Source of the DNA: an uncultured Pelagibacteraceae bacterium
Lineage (GTDB): Bacteria; Pseudomonadota; Alphaproteobacteria; Pelagibacterales; Pelagibacteraceae
DNA: 13,535 nt
Assembly (NCBI GenBank): GCA_902536205.1
Contig: CACAWM010000014.1
Location: 1-13,535, forward strand
Direction: 5' to 3'
The translations under genes were made by a program, and so were the position numbers. The notes beneath the pieces are model-generated. The model did not search any database, was not told the DNA's origin, and saw only the letters and a list, made by a program, of their open reading frames with translations. The first letter of the stretch is position 1; every line of letters begins with the position of its first letter. Positions 1 to 7,447 of the stretch are shown here, piece by piece.

Positions 1-889
1 TTTTAAGAAAGTCTTCGAATAAATTATTATATTTGGCTTTAAAATTATATTGAATATTATTAATCATAAATTTTATTTTATATGCATGTAACATAAGATT
101 TTTAATTTTTATTTTTTTTCTGTCATTTAAAAAATATTTATCATCTCCTATTATTGGATTACCGATTTTAAGTAGTTGTTTTCTCAATTGATGTTTTCTT
201 CCAGTAATTGGATTTAATTCCAAGTACGAATAACTTTCATTCGATTTAATTATTTTAATGTTTGATACAGCTTTTTGTAAAATCTTTTTATTATTTTCAT
301 AGTAAATTAAATCATCTTTCATTACTTTTATAGATTTTTTAACTTTTCCATACACTATAGCTAAATAAGTTTTATGAATTTTTCTTATCCTAAAAAGTGA
401 AGTAAATAATTGAGCATACTTTCTGTTTTTTGCAATTATTAAAATTCCAGATGTTTCTTTATCTAATCTGTGGACGATGAAAGGTTTTAAATTTTCAAAA
501 TATTTTGTGTTCTTTAATATATCTATTAAGTTTTTAAACGATTTTGTGCCAGATTGAACTGGTATACCCGTTGGTTTATTAATTACTATAAAATTTTCAT
601 TATCTTCTATTACATAATCATCATAAGTACCAATTTCCTTTTTTTTTGGTAAATATTTAATCTTTTCTTTTTTATCTACAGGTTTAAATTTAGAAATATT
701 ATAAATCTCAATTAAATCACCAGTCTGAAGTCTATAAGATGATTTTGTTTTTTTTTTATTAACTTTAATTTTGTTCTGTCTTAGTATTTTTTCTAATAAA
801 GAATGTGGTAGGTTAATTATTTTGTTTTTAAACCATTTATCTAGACGAGAGTCATTATAATCATCTCCTACAGTATATGATTTACGCAT
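1..889 (-). CDS. rluC: 23S rRNA pseudouridine synthase, RluC type (3' end outside window)
   Basis: This enzyme converts specific uridines of 23S rRNA to pseudouridine. I translated 296 codons from the ATG at 889 without meeting a stop, so the C-terminus lies beyond the left edge. Residues about 14–70 form an S4-like RNA-binding domain (RLDKWF at 15–20, LQTGDLIEIY at 54–63). The catalytic domain follows, with INKPTGIPVQSGT at 103–115, the catalytic motif HRLDKETSG at 140–148 (Asp143) and TGRKHQLRKQL at 229–239. HRLD, rather than GRLD, places it in the RluA/C/D group and not the RsuA group. RluC fits better than RluD by general resemblance, but the exact target uridines cannot be read from sequence. 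The start lies 11 bases after the rplQ stop, so it is probably co-transcribed with the ribosomal genes; only a weak AATAAG precedes it. The visible length is close to the family's full length (about 300), so little is missing. Confidence 0.85.
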   Translation of the reverse strand, partial: MRKSYTVGDDYNDSRLDKWFKNKIINLPHSLLEKILRQNKIKVNKKKTKSSYRLQTGDLIEIYNISKFKPVDKKEKIKYLPKKKEIGTYDDYVIEDNENFIVINKPTGIPVQSGTKSFKNLIDILKNTKYFENLKPFIVHRLDKETSGILIIAKNRKYAQLFTSLFRIRKIHKTYLAIVYGKVKKSIKVMKDDLIYYENNKKILQKAVSNIKIIKSNESYSYLELNPITGRKHQLRKQLLKIGNPIIGDDKYFLNDRKKIKIKNLMLHAYKIKFMINNIQYNFKAKYNNLFEDFLK

Positions 890-900
890 GAAAACTTATT

Positions 901-1350
901 CTATTTGCTTGCTACTTTTGGATCTGCTTGAGGTACTTTTTTCTTATCTATTGTTTCAGTTTTTTTTGGCTTATCAACTTTTTTAGCCTCAGGATTTCTA
1001 TCTACTAGTTCAATTACAGCCATTGGAGCATCATCGCCTGTTCTAAATCCAGCTCTCAAAACTCTTGAATATCCACCCTTTCTTGAAATGTATCTTTTGG
1101 ACAATTCATCAAATACCTTCGTTACTGATTTTTTATTCTGAAGTTTTGAAAATAATCTTTTTTTATTACTTAAAATATTTTTTTTGCCAATAGTTATAAC
1201 TTTGTCTATTTGAGGTTTTAATTCTTTTGCTTTTGGCAATGTAGTAATAATTTGCTCGTACTTAATTAATGAATTAAGCATATTTTTAAATAATGCTTTT
1301 CGATGTTCACTCGTTTTATTTAATTTTCTGTAACCTAAGCCATGTCTCAT
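901..1350 (-). CDS. rplQ: 50S ribosomal protein L17
   Basis: L17 (bL17) is a protein of the large ribosomal subunit, near the exit side of the peptide tunnel. The N-terminus [20 protein letters not shown] is the standard L17 opening, and the core continues to about residue 117 ([18 protein letters not shown]). The last 30 or so residues are a lysine-rich tail beyond the core, so the 149 residues exceed the roughly 127 of E. coli; tails here are usual in alphaproteobacteria. Its ATG overlaps the rpoA stop as TAATG, and GAGGA lies in the last rpoA codons. It ends in TAG. It closes the classic alpha operon, though rluC follows after only 11 bases with no visible terminator. Confidence 0.98.
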   Translation of the reverse strand: MRHGLGYRKLNKTSEHRKALFKNMLNSLIKYEQIITTLPKAKELKPQIDKVITIGKKNILSNKKRLFSKLQNKKSVTKVFDELSKRYISRKGGYSRVLRAGFRTGDDAPMAVIELVDRNPEAKKVDKPKKTETIDKKKVPQADPKVASK

Positions 1351-2384
1351 TAGTAATTATTTTCCTCTAATTTCTTTGAAAGTTCAGCAATATTATCAGG
1401 TGGCCAATTAGGGATCTCCATTCCAAGATATAAAGACATAGTATTTAGCACTTCTTTTATCTCATTTAATGATTTTCTTCCAAAATTTGGAGTTCTTAAC
1501 ATTTCTGGCTCAGTTTTTTGAACTAAATCACCTATGTAAATTATATTATCATTTTTAAGACAATTCATTGATCTTACAGACAATTCTAATTCTTCAACTC
1601 TCTTAAGTAAATTTCTGTTAAATTCTGGTTCTGAGGATTTAACTTCTTTAACAATTTCTTGTGGATCTTCAAAGTTAACAAACATTGATAATTGATCTTG
1701 AAAAATTCTTGCTGAGTAAGCTATTGCATCTTCCGCATCTACTGTCCCGTTTGTTTCAACAGTCATAATTAATTTATCATAATCTAAAGCGCTTCCTGCT
1801 CTTGTGTTTTCAACTGAGAATGAAACCTTTTTTACTGGACTAAATAATGAATCAATTGATATTAAACCAAGGGGACTATCCTCTGTTTTGTTTTTTGGAG
1901 CTTGAACATATCCCTTGCCTGTACTTACCATTAATTCCATGTGAAAATTTGTTTTTTCGTCTAAATTACAAATTGTCTGTTCAGGATTTAATATTTCAAT
2001 TTCAGGAACAAGTGTAATATCTTTTGCTTTAACTTCTTTAGGACCTTTAATATCAAGAACTATTTTTTTTGAACTAGAAGATGAAGATTTTATAGCAAGA
2101 TTTTTAACATTTAAAACAATATCAGTAACATCTTCTCTTACACCTTTTATTGATGAAAATTCATGTAAGACTCCATCTATTTGGATTGCTGTGACTGCTG
2201 CTCCTTGAATAGATGAAAGTAATATTCTTCGTAAAGAATTGCCAATAGTTTGACCAAAACCTTTTTCTAATGGTTCAGCAATTACTTTAGCGATCGTCTT
2301 ATCTTCATTACTTGTAATATCTAATTTACTTGGTTTGATAAGCGCTTTCCAGTTTTTATCTATTATATTTGATGTAGTCTGCAT
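1350..2384 (-). CDS. rpoA: DNA-directed RNA polymerase subunit alpha
   Basis: The alpha subunit dimerises to nucleate RNA polymerase assembly and contacts promoter UP elements and activators. The N-terminal domain carries the assembly motif [20 protein letters not shown] near residues 38–58 and the segment [14 protein letters not shown]. The C-terminal domain begins around residue 262; VRSMNCL (about 270–276) holds the Arg and Asn equivalent to E. coli Arg265 and Asn268 that touch DNA, followed by IGDLVQKTE and the helix-hairpin-helix segment [16 protein letters not shown]. The length of 344 residues is normal for alphaproteobacteria. It starts within TAATG at the rpsK stop and has one of the best Shine-Dalgarno sequences in the window, AAGGAG at 2391–2396. 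The rpsD gene that precedes rpoA in E. coli is absent. Confidence 0.99.
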   Translation of the reverse strand: MQTTSNIIDKNWKALIKPSKLDITSNEDKTIAKVIAEPLEKGFGQTIGNSLRRILLSSIQGAAVTAIQIDGVLHEFSSIKGVREDVTDIVLNVKNLAIKSSSSSSKKIVLDIKGPKEVKAKDITLVPEIEILNPEQTICNLDEKTNFHMELMVSTGKGYVQAPKNKTEDSPLGLISIDSLFSPVKKVSFSVENTRAGSALDYDKLIMTVETNGTVDAEDAIAYSARIFQDQLSMFVNFEDPQEIVKEVKSSEPEFNRNLLKRVEELELSVRSMNCLKNDNIIYIGDLVQKTEPEMLRTPNFGRKSLNEIKEVLNTMSLYLGMEIPNWPPDNIAELSKKLEENNY

Positions 2385-2839
2385 TATACTCTCCTTCTTT
2401 TTGGTGGCCTTGCTCCATTATGTGGCATTGGAGTTGTATCCTTAATTGATAAAATTTTAAAACCTCTTGATTGTAAAGATCGTAAAGCAGTTTCTCTTCC
2501 TGAACCAGGACCTTTAACTTGAACAGTTAAAGTTCGCAAACCTTGTTCAAAAGCTTTTGCGCCAGCATCATCAGCTGCAACTTGAGCTGCATATGGAGTT
2601 GATTTTCTTGATCCTTTAAAGCCTTTTGCGCCAGCAGATGACCATGATACCACATTACCACTTTCGTCAGCTATTGAAATAATTGTGTTATTAAATGTTG
2701 AATAAACATAAGCAATACCAGAAGTTATATTCTTTTTAATTTTTTTCTTTTTTTTAAAAGCGCTTGGTTTTTTAATTTCTGTATTTTTTATATCTTTACT
2801 TTCTATTTTTTTTTCTTTTTTTTCAATTTTTTTATTCAT
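2384..2839 (-). CDS. rpsK: 30S ribosomal protein S11
   Basis: S11 (uS11) lies on the platform of the small subunit and contacts 16S rRNA near the E site. The core starts near residue 40 with [16 protein letters not shown] and runs through [19 protein letters not shown], then [15 protein letters not shown], to the conserved end [13 protein letters not shown]. Residues 1 to about 38 are an added, almost purely charged Lys/Glu/Ile/Ser leader, which brings the length to 151 instead of about 129. No internal Met sits at the expected core start, so the long form is probably real. It follows rpsM after 6 bases with no clear Shine-Dalgarno sequence. Its final codons supply the ribosome binding site of rpoA. 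Confidence 0.98.
   Translation of the reverse strand: MNKKIEKKEKKIESKDIKNTEIKKPSAFKKKKKIKKNITSGIAYVYSTFNNTIISIADESGNVVSWSSAGAKGFKGSRKSTPYAAQVAADDAGAKAFEQGLRTLTVQVKGPGSGRETALRSLQSRGFKILSIKDTTPMPHNGARPPKRRRV
2391..2396 (-). promoter_or_regulatory. Ribosome binding site of rpoA inside the rpsK 3' end
   Basis: The codons for the conserved Lys-Arg-Arg-Arg-Val end of S11 read as AAAAGAAGGAGAGTA and contain AAGGAG six bases before the rpoA ATG. The strong site lies entirely inside coding sequence and supports the TAATG start. Confidence 0.8.
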
Positions 2840-2845
2840 TTGTAA

Positions 2846-3229
2846 TTATTTTTTAAGAGGTGTTAATTTTTTTCCTGCTATTGCAATTGCCTTACCTTTT
2901 CTAGTTCTGGCATTACATTGTGTTCTTTGGCCTCTTACCGGTAGTTTTTTTTTATGTCTTGTACCTCTATAACAAGCTAGATCAACTAATCGTTTAATAT
3001 TTACAGAGACTTCTCTTCTTAAGTCCCCTTCCACTTTATGATTTGCATCAATAAATTCTCTTATTTTTAAAACTTGTTCTTCTGTTAACTCATTAACTCG
3101 TTTTGATGATGGAATATCTAATTTTTTACATATTTTTTTTGAAGAATACGGTCCTATTCCATGAATGTAGGTTAATGCAATACTAACAACCTTATTTTGT
3201 GGAATGTTTATCCCTGCAATACGAGCCAT
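2846..3229 (-). CDS. rpsM: 30S ribosomal protein S13
   Basis: S13 (uS13) sits in the head of the small subunit, contacts P-site tRNA and forms intersubunit bridges with L5. The start [20 protein letters not shown] is canonical, followed by the helix-two-turn-helix region ([17 protein letters not shown]) and the basic C-terminal end with [16 protein letters not shown] and [16 protein letters not shown]. The length of 127 residues is normal. The usual RGQRTHTNARTRKG is [14 protein letters not shown] here, a small deviation. It is first in the alpha-operon part, preceded by the only sizeable gap in the window (52 bases), which contains a likely promoter. No Shine-Dalgarno sequence is seen before its ATG. 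Confidence 0.98.
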   Translation of the reverse strand: MARIAGINIPQNKVVSIALTYIHGIGPYSSKKICKKLDIPSSKRVNELTEEQVLKIREFIDANHKVEGDLRREVSVNIKRLVDLACYRGTRHKKKLPVRGQRTQCNARTRKGKAIAIAGKKLTPLKK

Positions 3230-3257
3230 AAATTTATGAGTTTTTATTTACTGCGTA

Positions 3258-3285
3258 TTTATATTGTCTAATCACTCAAAGTCAA
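3258..3285 (-). promoter_or_regulatory. Predicted sigma70-type promoter for rpsM–rpsK–rpoA–rplQ
   Basis: On the minus strand TTGACT (3285–3280) is followed after 16 bases by TATAAA (3263–3258). Each box matches the consensus at five of six positions. The TGA stop of adk (3284–3282) lies inside the -35 box. Transcription would begin near 3251, giving a leader of roughly 22 bases before rpsM. The position matches the boundary between the spc and alpha operons in other bacteria. A+T-rich DNA yields -10-like boxes by chance, but the paired -35 box and the location make this credible. Confidence 0.6.
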
Positions 3286-3854
3286 CCCTTGATACTCTCA
3301 ATTAACCCGCTAATTTCATCGCTTATTTCAGATATAGTTGCCTCACCATTAACTACCCTTAGTAATTTAGATTGTTTATAAAAATCAATTACTGGCTTAA
3401 TGTTATTTTCATAAGTTTCAAATCTTTTTATAGCAATTTCTTCATTATCATCCGACCTCTTTTCTAAAACTTTTCTTTCTGATATTCTTTTTTTTATTGT
3501 CTCTAAATTAACCGAAAGTTTTAAAACTATATCTATCTTTTGATCATATTTTTTTAATAAGTTCTCTAAATTTTTAGCCTGGGCTAAATTTCTTGGATAC
3601 CCGTCAAAAATTAATCTACTTTTATATATCTTATTCGAGATATATTTTTCAATAAGAGTACTAACTATATGATCAGAAACTAAATTTCCGGTATTCATTA
3701 TTGAGGAAATTTGATCTCCTAAATTTGTTTTACCTTTAATTTCTTGCCTCAACAATTCTCCCGTAGACAATTGATATAAATTAAATTTTTTTACAATTAA
3801 GTTAGATTGAGTGCCTTTACCAGCACCAGGTGGTCCAAAGATAACTATATTCAT
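3282..3854 (-). CDS. adk: Adenylate kinase (short-lid form)
   Basis: This cytoplasmic enzyme catalyses ATP + AMP to 2 ADP and so balances the adenylate pool. The P-loop GPPGAGKGTQ is at residues 7–16, the AMP-site segment STGELLR at 30–36, and FDGYPRN at 83–89, where Arg88 is the conserved AMP-binding arginine. The lid region (about 124–140, SERKVLEKRSDDNEE) is the short type without zinc cysteines, which explains 190 residues rather than about 214. The change from the common FPRT to YPRN is minor. The gene sits between secY (6-base gap) and rpsM, the usual alphaproteobacterial arrangement. It ends in TGA, and that stop lies inside the -35 box of the predicted downstream promoter. Confidence 0.98.
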   Translation of the reverse strand: MNIVIFGPPGAGKGTQSNLIVKKFNLYQLSTGELLRQEIKGKTNLGDQISSIMNTGNLVSDHIVSTLIEKYISNKIYKSRLIFDGYPRNLAQAKNLENLLKKYDQKIDIVLKLSVNLETIKKRISERKVLEKRSDDNEEIAIKRFETYENNIKPVIDFYKQSKLLRVVNGEATISEISDEISGLIESIKG

Positions 3855-3860
3855 CTTTAA

Positions 3861-5165
3861 CTATTTACCAAATTTTGTTTTTTTTATTAATGACTCATAT
3901 TGAGAGCTCATTAATCTTGTTTGAACTTGAGTTACTGTGTCCATTGCAACAACTACAACAATAAGTATTGATGTCCCTCCTAAATAAAAAGGTATTGGAT
4001 ATTTAGCAATTAAAAACTCCGGCATTAAGCATACAAAAGTTAAATACATAGCTCCAACAGTTGTTAATCTCATTAAAATTGTATCGATATATTCGGCGGT
4101 TCTTTCTCCCGGCCTTATCCCCGGTATATATCCACCGTACTTTCTTAAATTTTCAGCAGTTTCTTTTGGATTGAACACAATAGATGTATAAAAAAAAGAA
4201 AAAAAAATTATTCCAGATGCGTATAATAACATGTAAAGCGGTTGACCTTGTGTAAACATTGAAGAAATTTTTAAAAATGTATCTGACTCTGCAAATCCAA
4301 AATTTGAAATTGTAATTGGTAATAATAATAATGCTGATGCAAATATAGCTGGTATAACTCCGGCTGTATTAATTTTTAAAGGAAGGTGAGAAGACTCACC
4401 TCCATACATTTTATTTCCAACTTGTCTTTTTGGATAATTAATTAATATCTTTCTCATTGCTCTCTCAAAGAAAACAATAAAAAGAACTGTTAAAATAACT
4501 AAAATAAATATTCCAACAATCATTAGAGCAGATAAAGCTCCAGTTCTTCCAAGCTCAAATGTTGATGCTAAAGCCCTGGGTATCTCGGCTACAATTCCAG
4601 AAAAAATTATCAATGAAATACCATTTCCAACACCTCGTAACGTTATTTGTTCACCTAACCACATTAAAAAGGTTGTACCTGCAACAAGAGAGATTGTAGT
4701 AATAATTCTAAAAGACATTCCAGGTTCAATAACTAAATTTCCAGCATTTTCTAATCCAACAGACACTCCGTAACCTTGTAAACATGCAATCAAAACTGTA
4801 CCGTATCTTGTAATTTGTGTTATTTTTTTTCTACCGATCTCACCTTGTTCTTTTAAATTTTTGAAATAATCTGAAACACCTGTGAGAAGTTGTACTATAA
4901 TTGAAGAAGAAATATATGGCATTATACCCAAAGCAAATATTGCCATTCTTGTAACAGCTCCTCCAGAAAACATATTAAACATTCCAAGTAAGCCTTTTTG
5001 ACTTGAAGACATAATATCTTTTAAAGCTAAAGGGTCGATACCTGCTAAAGGTACGTATGTTCCTAATCTATAAATTATTAAAATTAATATTGTAAAAAAA
5101 ATTCTATTTTTAAGATCTTTTGCTTGACTAAACGCACCAGCTGTATTTATTGTTTCGCTCGACAT
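3861..5165 (-). CDS. secY: Protein translocase subunit SecY
   Basis: SecY is the inner-membrane channel of the general secretion pathway; with SecE and SecG it passes unfolded proteins pushed by SecA or by the ribosome. The 434 residues fit the ten-helix family. The first membrane segment is about residues 22–41 (starting IFFTILILII), followed by the plug region with GLLGMFNMFSGGA. The family signature is at about 331–361, including FNPKETAENLRKYGG and IPGIRPGERTAEYI. The C-terminus ends in basic residues on the cytoplasmic side, where ribosome and SecA contacts occur. It follows rplO after 5 bases and precedes adk by 6. No clear Shine-Dalgarno sequence is seen before the ATG. It ends in TAG. 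No rpmJ follows, unlike in E. coli. Confidence 0.99.
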   Translation of the reverse strand: MSSETINTAGAFSQAKDLKNRIFFTILILIIYRLGTYVPLAGIDPLALKDIMSSSQKGLLGMFNMFSGGAVTRMAIFALGIMPYISSSIIVQLLTGVSDYFKNLKEQGEIGRKKITQITRYGTVLIACLQGYGVSVGLENAGNLVIEPGMSFRIITTISLVAGTTFLMWLGEQITLRGVGNGISLIIFSGIVAEIPRALASTFELGRTGALSALMIVGIFILVILTVLFIVFFERAMRKILINYPKRQVGNKMYGGESSHLPLKINTAGVIPAIFASALLLLPITISNFGFAESDTFLKISSMFTQGQPLYMLLYASGIIFFSFFYTSIVFNPKETAENLRKYGGYIPGIRPGERTAEYIDTILMRLTTVGAMYLTFVCLMPEFLIAKYPIPFYLGGTSILIVVVVAMDTVTQVQTRLMSSQYESLIKKTKFGK

Positions 5166-5170
5166 AAATA

Positions 5171-5623
5171 TTATTTTTTAATAATACTGATTTTTCCACC
5201 AACTTTTTCAATTTTAGCTAAGGCTTGTTTAGAAGCGAAATGTGCAGAAATTTCAATATTTTTTTTAATTTCTCCAGTACCTAAGATTTTCAATTTAATA
5301 TATTTTTTATTAATAAGTTTTTTGTCTATTAACAATTTTAGATTCAAAATATCTTTGATTTTATTAGTTGATTTATCAATTATATTTTGGATTTTTGATA
5401 GATTAAGAATAGCAACATTGTTTTTATTTAAAGATTTAAATCCTCTTTTCGGAAGACGTCTGTATAATGGCATTTGACCACCCTCAAAACTTTTTATTGA
5501 AACTCCTGACCTAGATTTTTGACCCTTATGTCCTCGTGAGGAGGTTTTTCCTCTTCCAGAACCAATCCCTCTTCCAACTCTAATTTTTTTTTTATTGTTT
5601 CTTGTTAAATTATTTAATTCCAT
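5171..5623 (-). CDS. rplO: 50S ribosomal protein L15
   Basis: L15 (uL15) is a late-assembly protein of the large subunit that binds 23S rRNA through an extended glycine- and arginine-rich N-terminal arm. That arm is clear in residues 1–62: GRGIGSGRGKTSSRGHKGQ, then FEGGQMPLYRRLPKRGF. The globular C-terminal half is lysine-rich and less conserved, ending GGKISIIKK. The length of 150 residues is normal. The ATG overlaps the rpsE stop as TAATG, with GAGG in the final rpsE codons. In most bacteria rpmD (L30) lies between rpsE and rplO; here nothing does. Confidence 0.98.
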   Translation of the reverse strand: MELNNLTRNNKKKIRVGRGIGSGRGKTSSRGHKGQKSRSGVSIKSFEGGQMPLYRRLPKRGFKSLNKNNVAILNLSKIQNIIDKSTNKIKDILNLKLLIDKKLINKKYIKLKILGTGEIKKNIEISAHFASKQALAKIEKVGGKISIIKK

Positions 5624-6141
5624 TATTTAGCCTCTCTTTTTAAAACAATATCTGAAATTTTTTTTCCTCGAATAGCTGATAAAATTTTTGGAGAGTTTTG
5701 TGACTTAAGACCATTAACACATGCTTTTAAAACGTTGTGTGGATTTGCAGAACCAAGAGATTTTGCAACTACGTCTTGAATGCCTAACACCTCACAAACA
5801 GAACGTATTGCTCCACCAGCAATAATACCTGTTCCTGCAGGTGCAGCTCTTAAAAAAACTTTTCCTGAACCGTTTTTACCTTTTACATCGTGATGGAGAG
5901 TTCTACCCTCTTTCAATGGTATTTTGATTAAGTTTCTTTTTGCAACTTCTGTTGCTTTTTTTATCGCGTCAGGCACCTGTTTAGATTTACCTTGACCGAT
6001 GCCAACTGAGCCTTTTTGATTTCCAACGACTACCAACGCGGCAAATCCAAATCTTCTACCTCCTTTAACAACTTTAGTTATTCTGTTTATGGCAACTAAT
6101 TTTTCTTTAATATCACTCTCAATTTTTTTATTTTCAGTCAT
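5623..6141 (-). CDS. rpsE: 30S ribosomal protein S5
   Basis: S5 (uS5) lies at the back of the small subunit near the mRNA entry channel and affects decoding accuracy. The double-stranded-RNA-binding-like N-terminal domain spans about residues 14–78 ([20 protein letters not shown], then [20 protein letters not shown]). The second domain has [19 protein letters not shown] and [12 protein letters not shown]. The length of 172 residues is normal, and the C-terminus shows no fused L30 domain. The gene starts one base after the rplR stop, and its TAA overlaps the rplO ATG. Confidence 0.98.
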   Translation of the reverse strand: MTENKKIESDIKEKLVAINRITKVVKGGRRFGFAALVVVGNQKGSVGIGQGKSKQVPDAIKKATEVAKRNLIKIPLKEGRTLHHDVKGKNGSGKVFLRAAPAGTGIIAGGAIRSVCEVLGIQDVVAKSLGSANPHNVLKACVNGLKSQNSPKILSAIRGKKISDIVLKREAK

Positions 6142-6142
6142 T

Positions 6143-6496
6143 TTAAAATTTTAATCCATTTTTTCTTAAAGTTTCTGCAAAAGTTTTTACTCTTCCGTGA
6201 TATTTGTACTCACCTCTGTCAAAATAAACTTCAACAATATTTTTTTCCTTGGCTCTTTTAGCGAGCACTTCACCAATGAGATTAGATTTTTCCATTTTTT
6301 TAACTTTTTTAGATTTAATTTCTTTTTCTATTGATGAAGCAGAAACTAAAGTTTTTCTTTGTTTATCGTCAATGATTTGAGCATGTAAATTATTTAGTGA
6401 TTTAGTAACAGCAATTCTGTACCTGTTAATATTAACCTTTTTTAATTTCTTCCTATTTCTCAGTTTTCTTTTAATCTTGCTGTTAATTTTCTTCAT
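6143..6496 (-). CDS. rplR: 50S ribosomal protein L18
   Basis: L18 (uL18) binds 5S rRNA together with L5 and anchors it in the central protuberance. The 117-residue length is standard. A basic N-terminal arm ([16 protein letters not shown]) leads into the fold with [18 protein letters not shown] and TLVSASS, and the end [20 protein letters not shown] is the typical C-terminal strand and loop. The ATG shares a base with the rplF stop (TAATG), and AAGGA is encoded by the Glu-Gly of the L6 tail. rpsE follows after one base. Confidence 0.97.
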   Translation of the reverse strand: MKKINSKIKRKLRNRKKLKKVNINRYRIAVTKSLNNLHAQIIDDKQRKTLVSASSIEKEIKSKKVKKMEKSNLIGEVLAKRAKEKNIVEVYFDRGEYKYHGRVKTFAETLRKNGLKF

Positions 6497-7038
6497 TATT
6501 TCTTTTTTCCTTCTTTTCTTAAAACAAACTGTCCTCTTTCTTTTATTCCTTTTGCTTTATAAGGTTCAACTGGTTTCAAATTTTTAATATCAGCTGCAAT
6601 TTTTGAAACTAATTCTTTATCTACACCATTAATTTTAATTATAGTTTGTTTTTCCACAGAAATTTTAATTTCTTTAGGAATTTTAAAATTAACATCATGA
6701 CTAAACCCAATTTGTAAATTTAAAAATTCTCCTTTTAAATTTGCTCTAAAACCTACACCATTTAATTCGAGAATCTTTTCATGACCCTTAGTTACTCCTG
6801 TTACAGCATTATTTATCAAGCTTCTGTAAGTGCCCCACATTATTGATATTTTTTTATCCACTTTTTTCTCTAATGGTTGTAATTGGAATTCATTTTCGTT
6901 TAATTTTGAAGAAAAAATTTTATCATCTATTGAGAGTTTTTTTGTACCTTTAGGTCCTGTAATAGTTAAATTACCACCTTCTATTTTTAAAGAAGAGTCT
7001 TTAGGAATTAAAATATTTTTTTTACCAATTTTAGACAT
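6496..7038 (-). CDS. rplF: 50S ribosomal protein L6
   Basis: L6 (uL6) sits near the factor-binding site and the sarcin-ricin loop of the large subunit. It consists of two similar alpha/beta domains: residues about 1–82 (MSKIGKKNILIP, then GPKGTKKLSI) and about 83–172 (LNGVGFRANLKGEFLNLQIG). The C-terminal signature runs PVEPYKAKGIK to RKEGKKK. The length of 180 residues is normal. The gene begins one base after the rpsH stop. Its Lys-rich end encodes the AAGGA that precedes rplR. Confidence 0.98.
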   Translation of the reverse strand: MSKIGKKNILIPKDSSLKIEGGNLTITGPKGTKKLSIDDKIFSSKLNENEFQLQPLEKKVDKKISIMWGTYRSLINNAVTGVTKGHEKILELNGVGFRANLKGEFLNLQIGFSHDVNFKIPKEIKISVEKQTIIKINGVDKELVSKIAADIKNLKPVEPYKAKGIKERGQFVLRKEGKKK

Positions 7039-7039
7039 A

Positions 7040-7438
7040 TTAAAATACCCTACAAATTATTTCACCACCAACATTATTCTTTCTTGCTTCTGCATCACTC
7101 ATCACACCTTTGGGAGTAGATAAAATTGCGAGACCTAATCCATTCATTACTTTAGGGATGCTTGTTGCCCTAGAATAAACTCTTCTACCTGGTTTTGAGA
7201 TTCTTTTTATTTCTTTAATGACTGGATCCCCTTCATAATATTTTAAGGAAATTTTTAAACTTGTCTTATTATTTTCAGTTTTTTCTATAAAGTAATCTTT
7301 GATATATCCCTCGTTTTTAAGAATTTGCAATATATTTTTCCTAAAATTTGACGAAGGTATTTCAACAGAATTGAGTGAGCGCATTTGACCGTTTCTAATT
7401 CTTGAAAACATATCTCCGATCGGATCAGTAAATGTCAT
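7040..7438 (-). CDS. rpsH: 30S ribosomal protein S8
   Basis: S8 (uS8) binds the central domain of 16S rRNA early in small-subunit assembly; in E. coli it also represses the spc operon by binding the mRNA near rplE. The opening MTFTDPIGDMFSRIRNGQ and the end GVMSDAEARKNNVGGEIICR are family signatures, and the 132 residues are the usual size. The start is set by that opening. The ribosome binding site AGGAGG is unusually strong, overlaps the rpsN TAG stop and lies only three bases from the ATG. Confidence 0.98.
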   Translation of the reverse strand: MTFTDPIGDMFSRIRNGQMRSLNSVEIPSSNFRKNILQILKNEGYIKDYFIEKTENNKTSLKISLKYYEGDPVIKEIKRISKPGRRVYSRATSIPKVMNGLGLAILSTPKGVMSDAEARKNNVGGEIICRVF

Positions 7439-7441
7439 ATT

Positions 7442-7447
7442 CCTCCT
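7442..7447 (-). promoter_or_regulatory. Ribosome binding site of rpsH overlapping the rpsN stop
   Basis: AGGAGG is a perfect match to the anti-Shine-Dalgarno core. It shares two bases with the TAG stop of rpsN and leaves only AAT before the rpsH ATG, a shorter spacing than usual. The S8 protein opening excludes a nearby alternative start. Confidence 0.75.

Noticed and set aside
890..900. Possible operon end after rplQ
   Set aside because: The gap is only 11 bases and contains no inverted repeat; the next gene continues on the same strand.
2743..2839. Poly-A-rich start of rpsK as a possible frameshift or false extension
   Set aside because: The frame is open and continuous into the conserved core, with a Met just after the rpsM stop, so a real extension is the simpler reading.
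5124..5477. Open reading frame of 117 codons on the plus strand
   Set aside because: It lies antisense to rplO and the start of secY. The Phe/Ile/Leu-rich product is what one gets from reading lysine-rich A-runs backwards, and it matches no family I recognise.
6830..7123. Open reading frame of 97 codons on the plus strand
   Set aside because: Antisense shadow of rplF and the end of rpsH; hydrophobic low-complexity product from T-runs.
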